Assembly: GCF_025685565.1 (NCBI RefSeq)
Contig: NZ_JAGSYE010000001.1
Location: forward strand, 1,178,001-1,242,000
Length of the DNA: 64,000 nt
DNA from: Granulicella aggregans
GTDB taxonomy: Bacteria > Acidobacteriota > Terriglobia > Terriglobales > Acidobacteriaceae
Reading direction: 5' to 3'
The position numbers and the translations under genes are program-made. Below are positions 55,625-63,152 of this stretch, piece by piece (position 1 is the first letter of the stretch; every line of letters starts with the position of its first letter). The notes under the pieces were generated by a model that did no database searches, was not told where the DNA came from, and was given only the letters and a program-made list of their open reading frames with translations.

Positions 55625-56555
55625 GACTTTTTCCTTGGCGAAGATTGTGGCGATCTTCCTGTTCCTGTTTGCAGTGATCGGCGCCCGTGCCCAGGAGAGC
55701 CTGCTCATCGGCCCTGGAGACCTGGTCCATGTCGTCTACTTCGACGCCGGCGAATTGAACCAGCAGAGCCGGGTCACCGACGCCGGTGATTTCCCCTTGT
55801 TGATGGGCGGCAATATCCGTATCGCTGGCCTGACCCCTGAGCAGGCCGCGGCAAAGATCGCCGCTTTCATGTCGAGCTCGCATTACCTCGTGAATCCTCG
55901 TGTCGTGGTGACCGTCGATAGCTATGCCACGCAGTCCGTCTCCGTGCTGGGTGCGGTTCATCTCCCCGGCGCTTATCCGATCGCGACCGGCAAGACGATC
56001 TCCGAGGTCCTTGCACTCGCGGGAGGGCTGTTGCCTGATGCTGATAGGACCGTCGTGGTACAGCGACGGGTTACCGGGGAGCTGTTGACCTTCTATAACG
56101 CGAACTCTCCTCTGACCACGCCTGACTCTAGCGCGCCGGGAGTGAAGCGCACCGGGACGACGCTGCTCACCCGCGAAGTAATGGTGTATCCCGGAGACAC
56201 GGTTCGGGTCGCCCACGCGGAGCTGGTCTATGTCCTGGGCGACGTCGGCAGGCCTGGCGGATTCCCCATCGTGAACAACGATGCTCCGCTGACGGTGCTT
56301 CAGCTGATCTCCTTGGCGGGCGCAACGAACAAGACGGCAAATCCGAACAGCGCCAGACTGATCCGTAAGCTGCCGGATGGCAAATTCGAAGATATCCACC
56401 TCCCTCTCTCTTCCATGCAGAAGGGCAAACAGGCAGACCGGCCACTGCAGGCGGGCGACATCATCTATGTGCCGTTCAGCTATCTGAAGAACGCTCTGCT
56501 CGGTGTCGGCAACATAGCCAGCGCCGCAGGCAGCGCCACCATCTATCGCTACTAA
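55611..56555 (+). CDS. polysaccharide export protein (Wza-like, SLBB domains)
   Basis: 314 aa from ATG at 55611. AGGAGG lies 6 bases upstream and the gene overlaps the kinase end, so translation is probably coupled. The signal peptide (KIVAIFLFLFAVIGARAQ) is followed by the poly-export domain (LIGPGDLVHVVYFDAGE...GNIRIAGLTPEQAA) and two SLBB segments (SVLGAVHLPGAYPI...LALAGGL; YVLGDVGRPGGFPI...ISLAGA). No lipobox Cys is visible, unlike E. coli Wza. It forms the outer-membrane exit of the polymer. Confidence 0.93.
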   Translation: MRLLKTFSLAKIVAIFLFLFAVIGARAQESLLIGPGDLVHVVYFDAGELNQQSRVTDAGDFPLLMGGNIRIAGLTPEQAAAKIAAFMSSSHYLVNPRVVVTVDSYATQSVSVLGAVHLPGAYPIATGKTISEVLALAGGLLPDADRTVVVQRRVTGELLTFYNANSPLTTPDSSAPGVKRTGTTLLTREVMVYPGDTVRVAHAELVYVLGDVGRPGGFPIVNNDAPLTVLQLISLAGATNKTANPNSARLIRKLPDGKFEDIHLPLSSMQKGKQADRPLQAGDIIYVPFSYLKNALLGVGNIASAAGSATIYRY

Positions 56556-56564
56556 ACGCCTGAC

Positions 56565-56591
56565 GAGGACCGATTGGATCATCCGGTCCTC
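56565..56591 (+). terminator. hairpin between export and polymerase genes
   Basis: GAGGACCG (56565-56572) pairs with CGGTCCTC (56584-56591), loop of 11, followed by TTCAGG. A second small hairpin (GCAAACG/CGTTTGC, 56673-56695) lies just before the ribosome-binding site of the next gene. The first may partly terminate transcription and lower expression of the membrane genes downstream. Confidence 0.45.
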
Positions 56592-56709
56592 TTCAGGATG
56601 TAGTTCTCATTTGGCTTTGTTCCGCCTCTCTGACAGATAGGGCAGGCTTCGGCTCCTGGGAGCGCACCAACGGCAAACGTCTCCCCGGCGTTTGCAGGGA
56701 AGAGGAAGA

Positions 56710-58053
56710 ATGAGCACACTGGCTGCGCCTCAGGGCGTCTTACCAAGGACCGCACCCCGGGCGGTTGAGCGGGCCAGACCCTCCGATTCCGTCTTCCGGC
56801 TGATCGTTACCTATGTGCTTCTCGGGCCGCTTCTCTTTATCGCTGCCCGCGGAGCATTTTCCGTTCAGGGTATGGGTTACAACAGCAAGATGGGCGCGGC
56901 CCTCACGCCGGAGAGCGGTCAGGGATCGACGCTACACTCCGCTGAGTTGATCGGCTTTTACGGCATCATGTTGTTGGTCATGTACCCGGTCCTGAAGCAA
57001 TTGATCCGGACTTGCCGCAATCACTGGCCGCTCTTCATGCTTCCTTTCTGGGCAATCGCCTCGACCACGTGGTCATCTGAACCGAAGCGAACCCTGTCGT
57101 TTGCGATCCTTTCCCTGATCCTCACCGTCTTCGGAATCTATCTGGCCGTCCGTTTCAATCCGCGCCAGCAGATGCAGCTCTTTCTCGCGACCGGACTGGT
57201 AGCCGTCCTGGCCAGTTTTGTCCTGGTCGTCGCTCTGCCAAGGGCCGGGATCGACTATAAAAATGTGACGGTCGGCGCGGAGGGAATCTATCCCAGTAAG
57301 AATGCTTGTTCCGGTATTACCATCCTCTTGCTGTTGCCCGCCTTCTTCTACACCTTCCCCGGAAAGTGGGGCGGAGTAAAGCGCGCGATTTACATCTTCC
57401 TGAACCTGGCATTGATCGTCGCCGCCCTTGCGAGAACCGGCTGGGGCGTGTTGATTATCCTCCTGTCCTTTATCCTGCTGCTGCGCTTCATGCATCGCCT
57501 CAGGCCGATCGAGCGGATCTTTGTGGCGGGATTCACCCCGGCCCTCATCGCGTTGGTTCTATGGCTGGTATATGTAAACAGCGGGCCAATCCTGAAGTTC
57601 ATCGGCAAGGATCCCACGCTGAGCGGGCGAACAGTCATCTGGGCGGTCGCCCCACTGGCCATCGTGAAGTCGCCGATCATAGGCTTCGGCTACGACGCAT
57701 TCTGGACGATCACGAACCCTGAAGCTCATCGGCTCGCCCTGGCCGCCGGAGATCCCTTCCTCAACAACGCCGAGAACGGCGTATTGGGAATGCTGCTTGA
57801 ACTTGGGGCCGTAGGTATGCTTGTTCTCTCCTGGGCGCTGGTGAAAGGGGTCGTGAATTCCTTCCGCAGCTTTCGGAGTAATACGCCAGATTACGTTCTC
57901 TGGTACATCGTGCTGATGTTCTTCACCCTGCTCTCCCTGGTCGATGGAAATAAATTTATGGTTCCCAATGCCATTGAATGGCCGGTATTCATGATGGCTT
58001 ACGTGGGCCTCGCCGAGGAAGCGCGCAGGATCAAGTCACTCGGGGTCGCATGA
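56710..58053 (+). CDS. O-antigen ligase/polymerase family protein (Wzy type)
   Basis: 447 aa from ATG at 56710 (GAAGAGGAAG just upstream; a TTG six codons earlier is less likely). About ten to eleven membrane segments with a large periplasmic loop. The family block GKDPTLSGRTVIWAV...IIGFGYDAFW (Wzy_C/O-antigen ligase) is clear, including the Arg of SGRT. With no WaaL-like context and an adjoining flippase and Wzc, it is more likely the polymerase that joins repeat units in the periplasm. The next gene overlaps by 4 bp (ATGA). Confidence 0.92.
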   Translation: MSTLAAPQGVLPRTAPRAVERARPSDSVFRLIVTYVLLGPLLFIAARGAFSVQGMGYNSKMGAALTPESGQGSTLHSAELIGFYGIMLLVMYPVLKQLIRTCRNHWPLFMLPFWAIASTTWSSEPKRTLSFAILSLILTVFGIYLAVRFNPRQQMQLFLATGLVAVLASFVLVVALPRAGIDYKNVTVGAEGIYPSKNACSGITILLLLPAFFYTFPGKWGGVKRAIYIFLNLALIVAALARTGWGVLIILLSFILLLRFMHRLRPIERIFVAGFTPALIALVLWLVYVNSGPILKFIGKDPTLSGRTVIWAVAPLAIVKSPIIGFGYDAFWTITNPEAHRLALAAGDPFLNNAENGVLGMLLELGAVGMLVLSWALVKGVVNSFRSFRSNTPDYVLWYIVLMFFTLLSLVDGNKFMVPNAIEWPVFMMAYVGLAEEARRIKSLGVA

Positions 58054-59348
58054 ACCTGAAAGCGGAGATTGCAAGACTTAAGGAAAGCCGGCTGGCCCGG
58101 AACGCCGGTTGGATGTTCCTGGGGCAGGGTCTCGGACTCATCTTTCAGACGACCTACTTTATCGTTCTGGCCCGGCTGCTGGGCAGCCGCGAGTACGGAA
58201 TCTATGCGGGTACGTTCGCGCTGGTTTCGATGGCAAGCCAGTACAGCACCATCGGATCCGGAACGGTCTTCCTTCGTTATGTCAGCCCGGACAAGAGTAA
58301 GTTCCCCGTCTACTGGGGCAACATTCTTTTGATTACCTGCACCGTCAGCATCCTGGTCTCGGCGGTACTCTACTTCACTGCGCGTTTCATCCTCAATCCG
58401 CTAAGCGCCGCGTTGATCTTTCCAGCGGCCGTCAGCGTCTGCTTCTGCACCCAGATCGCAGTCGCCGCGGGACAAGTCTTCCAGGCCTTCGAGCAGCTTC
58501 GCGTCACCGCGATGATGAACCTGCTGACGAACATCATGCGCGCCATCGCAGCCGTCGCGATGCTGGTGCTGCTGCATCATGCGACGGCGTGGAACTGGGT
58601 TGTCGTCTCCCTCTTCGTCTCGCTCGCCGGCGCGATTATCGCGGTCATCACTGTGACCGTCCGGCTAGGGCTCCCGAAGTTCGACTTCAGCCTGATGCGA
58701 CGGCATTGGGCTGAGGGTCTGCAATACTCCTTCTCGCAGTCGACCTCCTCCGCCTACAACGATGTCGATAAGACCATGCTCAGCCACTACGGGATGAACG
58801 TGCAGAACGGCATTTACTCCATGGCTTACCGCGTCGTCGAGATCGCCAGCATCCCGGTCTTCTCGGTGCGCGACGCGGCCACCCCGAAGTTCTTCCAGCA
58901 GGGCGCCAAGGGAGTCACGCACTCGGCCGCGCTGGCAAACTCGTTGCTCAAGCGGGCGATGCTGCTGGGAGTCTTCTCGGCTGCCTGCATCTTCCTCTTT
59001 GCTCCGATTATTCCGCACATCATTGGCAAGGACTACGCGGAGAGCGTCTATGCCCTGCGCTGGCTCAGCCTCATCCCCTTCTTCCGCAGCATCCACCAAA
59101 TGACGGGAACCGCTCTGATGGGCGCAGGTTTACAGAGATATCGCACGTCAACGCAGATCGTTGCGGCCGCCGTGAACTTCCTGCTGAACCTATGGCTTAT
59201 TCCGGCCCACGGCTGGCAAGGTGCCGCCTGGTCGAGCCTTCTGACCGACGCTGGCCTGGGCGCGATGAACTGGTTCATGTTGAAGTATGCCTGCCGTAAG
59301 GCGGAGCAGAAAGCTCTCGCCTCAGGCGTACTGCTGGGCGAGCAGTAG
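58050..59348 (+). CDS. polysaccharide flippase (Wzx type, MOP superfamily)
   Basis: 432 aa from ATG at 58050, overlapping the polymerase stop (ATGA). Starts farther upstream would lie inside the polymerase gene. The N terminus NAGWMFLGQGLGLIFQTTYF and VLARLLGSREYGIYAG is the usual opening of Wzx-like oligosaccharide translocases. Twelve to fourteen membrane segments and mid-chain SFSQSTSSAYNDVDKTMLS also fit. It flips undecaprenyl-linked repeat units across the inner membrane. It closes the core export operon. Confidence 0.94.
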   Translation: MNLKAEIARLKESRLARNAGWMFLGQGLGLIFQTTYFIVLARLLGSREYGIYAGTFALVSMASQYSTIGSGTVFLRYVSPDKSKFPVYWGNILLITCTVSILVSAVLYFTARFILNPLSAALIFPAAVSVCFCTQIAVAAGQVFQAFEQLRVTAMMNLLTNIMRAIAAVAMLVLLHHATAWNWVVVSLFVSLAGAIIAVITVTVRLGLPKFDFSLMRRHWAEGLQYSFSQSTSSAYNDVDKTMLSHYGMNVQNGIYSMAYRVVEIASIPVFSVRDAATPKFFQQGAKGVTHSAALANSLLKRAMLLGVFSAACIFLFAPIIPHIIGKDYAESVYALRWLSLIPFFRSIHQMTGTALMGAGLQRYRTSTQIVAAAVNFLLNLWLIPAHGWQGAAWSSLLTDAGLGAMNWFMLKYACRKAEQKALASGVLLGEQ

Positions 59349-59535
59349 CCCTCTTACCGTTTGAACGGAGTGTGGACTTCTCGAACCTTCAACCTTGCGC
59401 CTGCAACTTTAACAAGGCCCGTGGGTTTCCTCAAACATTGCGCCGCCATCTTACAGATACCGGCGGCACTTTACTGGGCTGCGTTCCAGTCAACCGCTAA
59501 GTTAGAGCGATCGATATCCAGAACGAGGAGCTACC

Positions 59536-61233
59536 TTGAAGAAGAGCTTGAGTCGCAGATCCATGATGAAGACCGCAGCCGCGACAGCCGCTGCTCTGGC
59601 CGCAAGCACTCAAACATGGGCGCAGCCTTTCGCCGCATATGGCGGGCAATCAGGGCTCATCTTCGATCCACGTCGCTACGGTGCGAAAGGCGATGGCGTA
59701 ACGCTCGACACTCAACCCATCCAGCAGGCGATTGACGATTGCACAGCGGCGGGCGGTGGCACGGTCCTGCTCGGCCCGGGAACATACGTCACCGGGCTGG
59801 TCCGGCTCAAGAGCAACGTGACCTTCCAGTTGCAGGCCGGAGCCAAGATCCTCGCAAGCCCCAACTACTCCGACTTCGTCCTCCCAGCCGACGCCGTGGC
59901 CATCACCAAGGTCTCCGTTGGAGCTCATCTCCTCTTCGCTCTGAACGCGCAGAACATTACGATCCTCGGCCCAGGCACCATCGACGGCAACAGCCCAAAC
60001 TACATCGTCGCCAAGCCGCGTCCTCCCGTCGCTCCCCAGGATCAGTGGCGCGATGTAGCCGCCTTCGGTACGCAGCGAGTCCATCAGATATCGCCGATGG
60101 TTGAAATGGGCAATGTCACCAATCTGCACGTTGAGAACATCACGCTGCAGAACGCCGTCGGCTGGGCCCTGCGCCCCATCGGATGCAAGCAGGTGCTTAT
60201 ACGCAAGGTCACGGTAAGGAATCCGATCAACTCCTCCAACTGCGACGGTATCGACCCGCAGGCCTGCGAAGACGTTCTCCTCGATGGTTGCGACATCGTC
60301 ACAGGAGACGACGCGATCTGCGTCAAGAGCGGCAACTTCTACCAGGGCAACCAGGCCTCCCGCAATGTAAAGATCATGAACTGCCGTGTCAGTACCTGCA
60401 CGAACGGACTGATCATCGGCCCCGAAGGCCCAGCTCCCATTGTGAATACGACCTTTGAAAACTGCGAAGTTTACGGGACCAGCGGACCGGAGAACGAAAG
60501 GCCCACCGCCGGAGCGCAGGTGATGTTGTGGGACAACTCCTATGTGGACGGCGTCACCTACTCGGGCATCAAGATGACCAACGTCAGGGCTCCCATCTGC
60601 ATTCGTCTGCAGACCACCGCGGGCAAAGAAAAGCTCGCCCAGGCGAACACCACTCCACTCACGGGCGCCATCCGAAACGTGACGATCACCAATGTGCAGG
60701 CCACCGGGGCGACGATTACTTCGTCGATTACTGGAATCCCCCAGCTGCAGCCTCAGAACATCACCCTGCGCGACATCTCAATCACTACCGTCGAGCCGGG
60801 CAATCTCGCATGGCTTCAGAATCCAGTACCAGAGGCGGCGACCAGCTACCCTGGCTCCACGATGTTTGGCCGGCTTCCGGCCTACGGCCTCTATGCCCAT
60901 CACGTGCAGGGACTCACCTTGCAGAACGTGACCATCACCTCGCAGACCCACGACCCTCGGCCCATGCTCGTCTGCGATGACGTGAAACAGTTGTCTGTGC
61001 AGGATGTAAGCGGCACTCCCAGCGATCCTTCGCAGCCCTTTATGGATCTAAGGAACACTCAGTCCGCGCGCATCCAGGGCAACCGTGCGCCGGTCGGTAC
61101 TGGGGTCTTTGTGAAAGTCTCCGGAGCCAACTCGCATGACGTGCAGATGCAGGGCAATGACTTCAGTCAGAGTAAAAGCCCGGTCATGCGCACCCTCGAA
61201 GTCCCACAGGACGGCGTAGGGTCGGTCAACTAG
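59536..61233 (+). CDS. GH28-like (polygalacturonase-type) right-handed beta-helix protein
   Basis: 565 aa from TTG at 59536 (GAGGAG 5 bases upstream). The N terminus SRRSMMKTAAATAAALAAS is a Tat-type signal. The opening FDPRRYGAKGDGVTLDTQPI and PGTYVTGLVRLKSNV are typical of GH28 beta-helices. Two catalytic motifs are present, NCDGIDPQ (about 235) and GDDAICVKSG (about 257). The usual GHG catalytic-His turn reads CTNGLIIGPEG here, so one key His is absent and activity may differ. Located between the flippase and a GT2 gene, it may trim or degrade the exopolysaccharide, or be a secreted pectinase. Its stop overlaps the convergent GT2 stop by 3 bp. Confidence 0.85.
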   Translation: MKKSLSRRSMMKTAAATAAALAASTQTWAQPFAAYGGQSGLIFDPRRYGAKGDGVTLDTQPIQQAIDDCTAAGGGTVLLGPGTYVTGLVRLKSNVTFQLQAGAKILASPNYSDFVLPADAVAITKVSVGAHLLFALNAQNITILGPGTIDGNSPNYIVAKPRPPVAPQDQWRDVAAFGTQRVHQISPMVEMGNVTNLHVENITLQNAVGWALRPIGCKQVLIRKVTVRNPINSSNCDGIDPQACEDVLLDGCDIVTGDDAICVKSGNFYQGNQASRNVKIMNCRVSTCTNGLIIGPEGPAPIVNTTFENCEVYGTSGPENERPTAGAQVMLWDNSYVDGVTYSGIKMTNVRAPICIRLQTTAGKEKLAQANTTPLTGAIRNVTITNVQATGATITSSITGIPQLQPQNITLRDISITTVEPGNLAWLQNPVPEAATSYPGSTMFGRLPAYGLYAHHVQGLTLQNVTITSQTHDPRPMLVCDDVKQLSVQDVSGTPSDPSQPFMDLRNTQSARIQGNRAPVGTGVFVKVSGANSHDVQMQGNDFSQSKSPVMRTLEVPQDGVGSVN

Positions 61234-62042
61234 CGCGCAAGGTATCGCCGGTAGATGCGAAGGATGTCGAAGGCCGCGTAGAAGAAGTCGAATGGCCCCA
61301 CCTTCGAGCCGGCGACATCCTCCCATGAATCCAGTGGAAACTCGTAGATGGAGTTGAAGCAGAATTCGCGCCCGCGAAGCTGAATGTAGCGGGCGATGAT
61401 CTCGACGTCGAAGATCCAGCGGGAGATGAAGGGCAAAGCAAGCACCTGTGCGAGATCCGGCGTGGCCTTGAAGATCTTTGCGCCGCACTGCGTGTCGTAG
61501 ATGGGCAGCGAAAGCGTCTTCGAAGCAGCGGTCGCGAAGATACGTCCCAGGTAATGCCGCGCCGGATTGCGACGAATGGTTCTGCCGAGCAGCCGGATCC
61601 GGGAACCGAAGATCATATGCAGGTGGGGATGGCCCTCGATCACCTCGAGAAACTGCGGGATCGCCGAGAGCGGTGTGGCCAGGTCCGCGTCCCAGAAGCC
61701 GATGTACTCGCAGGGTGCCTCCTGCGCTGGGCCGACCGGAGACAGCGCAGCCGCCATCCCATCGCGAATGGCCTCGCCCTTGCCGCCATTGCGCTTCTTG
61801 TCTAGGATGGCAATGCGACCGGGGTATCCCATCTTTGCGGCCTCCGACTGGAGCGATTCCAGCACGGACAAGGTTGCGTCGCTGCTGCCGTCGTTGACGA
61901 AGAGAAAATCAACCTGCCGCGCGTTGTGCCTCTCATCCGCCAGGAACGCTAGAAACGGCTGGTGGCGGAAGCGGGCCGCTTCGTTGTAGCAGGGGACGAC
62001 GATGGTCGAATGACAGCGATTTGTTTCAGTAGCCGATCTCAC
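61230..62042 (-). CDS. GT2 family glycosyltransferase, polyprenyl-phosphate-sugar synthase-like
   Basis: 270 aa. The family motifs STIVVPCYNEAARF, DFLFVNDGSSDAT, KRNGGKGEAIRDGM and the metal-binding FWDADLATPL are in order. DTQCGAKIFKAT and SRWIFDVEIIARY also fit. These match the DPG/DPM synthase group (dolichyl- or undecaprenyl-phosphate glucose/mannose synthases). It would make a lipid-linked sugar donor such as the GT-C enzyme at 42.5 kb needs. No membrane anchor is seen. It is divergent from the membrane pair at 62205. Confidence 0.9.
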   Translation of the reverse strand: MRSATETNRCHSTIVVPCYNEAARFRHQPFLAFLADERHNARQVDFLFVNDGSSDATLSVLESLQSEAAKMGYPGRIAILDKKRNGGKGEAIRDGMAAALSPVGPAQEAPCEYIGFWDADLATPLSAIPQFLEVIEGHPHLHMIFGSRIRLLGRTIRRNPARHYLGRIFATAASKTLSLPIYDTQCGAKIFKATPDLAQVLALPFISRWIFDVEIIARYIQLRGREFCFNSIYEFPLDSWEDVAGSKVGPFDFFYAAFDILRIYRRYLAR

Positions 62043-62116
62043 GCTCTTTTATGGTTTCATACTTCACCGTTGGCAGGAACCGATGGAGGGCCTCGTCGCA
62101 TTGCAGGACATAAATA

Positions 62117-62185
62117 GAACATGTTCAAAAATATCTTGACAGGTATTCTTGCTGGGCGCATTATTTGATCGTGTTCAAAAATATC
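62117..62185 (+). promoter_or_regulatory. sigma-70-type promoter bracketed by two operator-like repeats
   Basis: TTGACA (62136-62141), a 17-bp spacer and CATTAT (62159-62164) form a good housekeeping promoter. TGTTCAAAAATATC occurs twice in the same orientation: 62122-62135, touching the -35, and 62172-62185, at the expected transcription start. The starts are 50 bp apart. The first copy overlaps a perfect palindrome GAACATGTTC (62117-62126). The arrangement fits a repressor binding two sites around the promoter. No candidate regulator gene is in view. Confidence 0.75.
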
Positions 62186-62204
62186 GTGAGCGAGGTTGAG
62201 GCGC

Positions 62205-63152
62205 ATGACCGGTAACGAAGAAGCCAACCAGCAGCGGGAAGAGACATTCCTGGACCCGTCCAGATATAAAGTGATCGCACTTGCAATCGCCTTTTCTGTA
62301 GGTGCATTTCTGTACCGCCTGCTGCGCCATATGCAACTCGGCCAAAGCGCGGCCATGTTCCTCGGCATCCCGGCCGTACTCGCCATTCTGCTTGCGCTGA
62401 CTCCGAAGACAAGGACGGTCACCGGCGGCATCGTGAAGGGAATTACTCTCGCCCTGCTGATCGTTGCGCCCCTGCTGGGCGAAGGCTACCTGTGCATCCT
62501 GTTCGCTGCGCCGCTTTTCTACGTCGTCGGAATTGTGATCGGTCTGCTCGTCGACTGGCTCAAGATACGGAAGTCCGCGACGCTGGGCTGTGTCGCCGTC
62601 GTTCTGCTGCCGATGTGCCTGGAAGGCGTAGTCCCCGAGCTGACCTTTGATCGCGAACAGTCTGTGACGGTCTCTCGTGTTGTCCGTGCGCCGGCCGCGG
62701 ATGTGGAAGCGACACTGGCCCTCAGTCCGAGGATTGCCCAACCCTTGCCGAGCTACCTAGCGATAGGATTTCCCCGCCCCTTGGCCGCCTGGGGAAGCGG
62801 TCTGCAGGAAGGCGCGACCAGGACGATTCACTTCTCTGGGGCCGAAGGCGATCCTCCCGGAGACCTTGTGATGCGCGTAACCGGAGGCGACCGCAACTCC
62901 GTCCGCTTCGAAACCGTGAGCGACGCCAGCAAGCTCACCCAGTGGCTGCGTTGGGAGAGCTCCGATGTCTCGTGGGTGCCAGTCGACGCGAGAAGCACCC
63001 TTGTTACCTGGAAGGTGACTTTCTCGAGGCAGCTCGATCCGGCGTGGTACTTCGTTCCATGGGAGCGAGCGACCGTACGCGAAGCGGTCAAGTATCTCAT
63101 CACGGCCAATGCCGACCCAGACAAAGACCTTACTCCAGGGACAGAGCCATGA
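62205..63152 (+). CDS. membrane protein with SRPBCC-like C-terminal domain
   Basis: 315 aa from ATG at 62205 (GAGG upstream; a TTG three codons earlier is possible). Four hydrophobic segments lie in residues about 20-150 (VIALAIAFSVGAFLY, MFLGIPAVLAILLAL, ALLIVAPLLGEGYLCILF, LGCVAVVLLPMC). A soluble domain of about 150 residues follows. It resembles START/SRPBCC ligand-binding folds (VSRVVRAPAADVEATLA opening; SDVSWVPVD...VTWKVTFSR). It probably binds a lipid or other hydrophobic molecule on the periplasmic side. Its stop overlaps the next start (ATGA), so the two products are made together. Confidence 0.82.
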   Translation: MTGNEEANQQREETFLDPSRYKVIALAIAFSVGAFLYRLLRHMQLGQSAAMFLGIPAVLAILLALTPKTRTVTGGIVKGITLALLIVAPLLGEGYLCILFAAPLFYVVGIVIGLLVDWLKIRKSATLGCVAVVLLPMCLEGVVPELTFDREQSVTVSRVVRAPAADVEATLALSPRIAQPLPSYLAIGFPRPLAAWGSGLQEGATRTIHFSGAEGDPPGDLVMRVTGGDRNSVRFETVSDASKLTQWLRWESSDVSWVPVDARSTLVTWKVTFSRQLDPAWYFVPWERATVREAVKYLITANADPDKDLTPGTEP

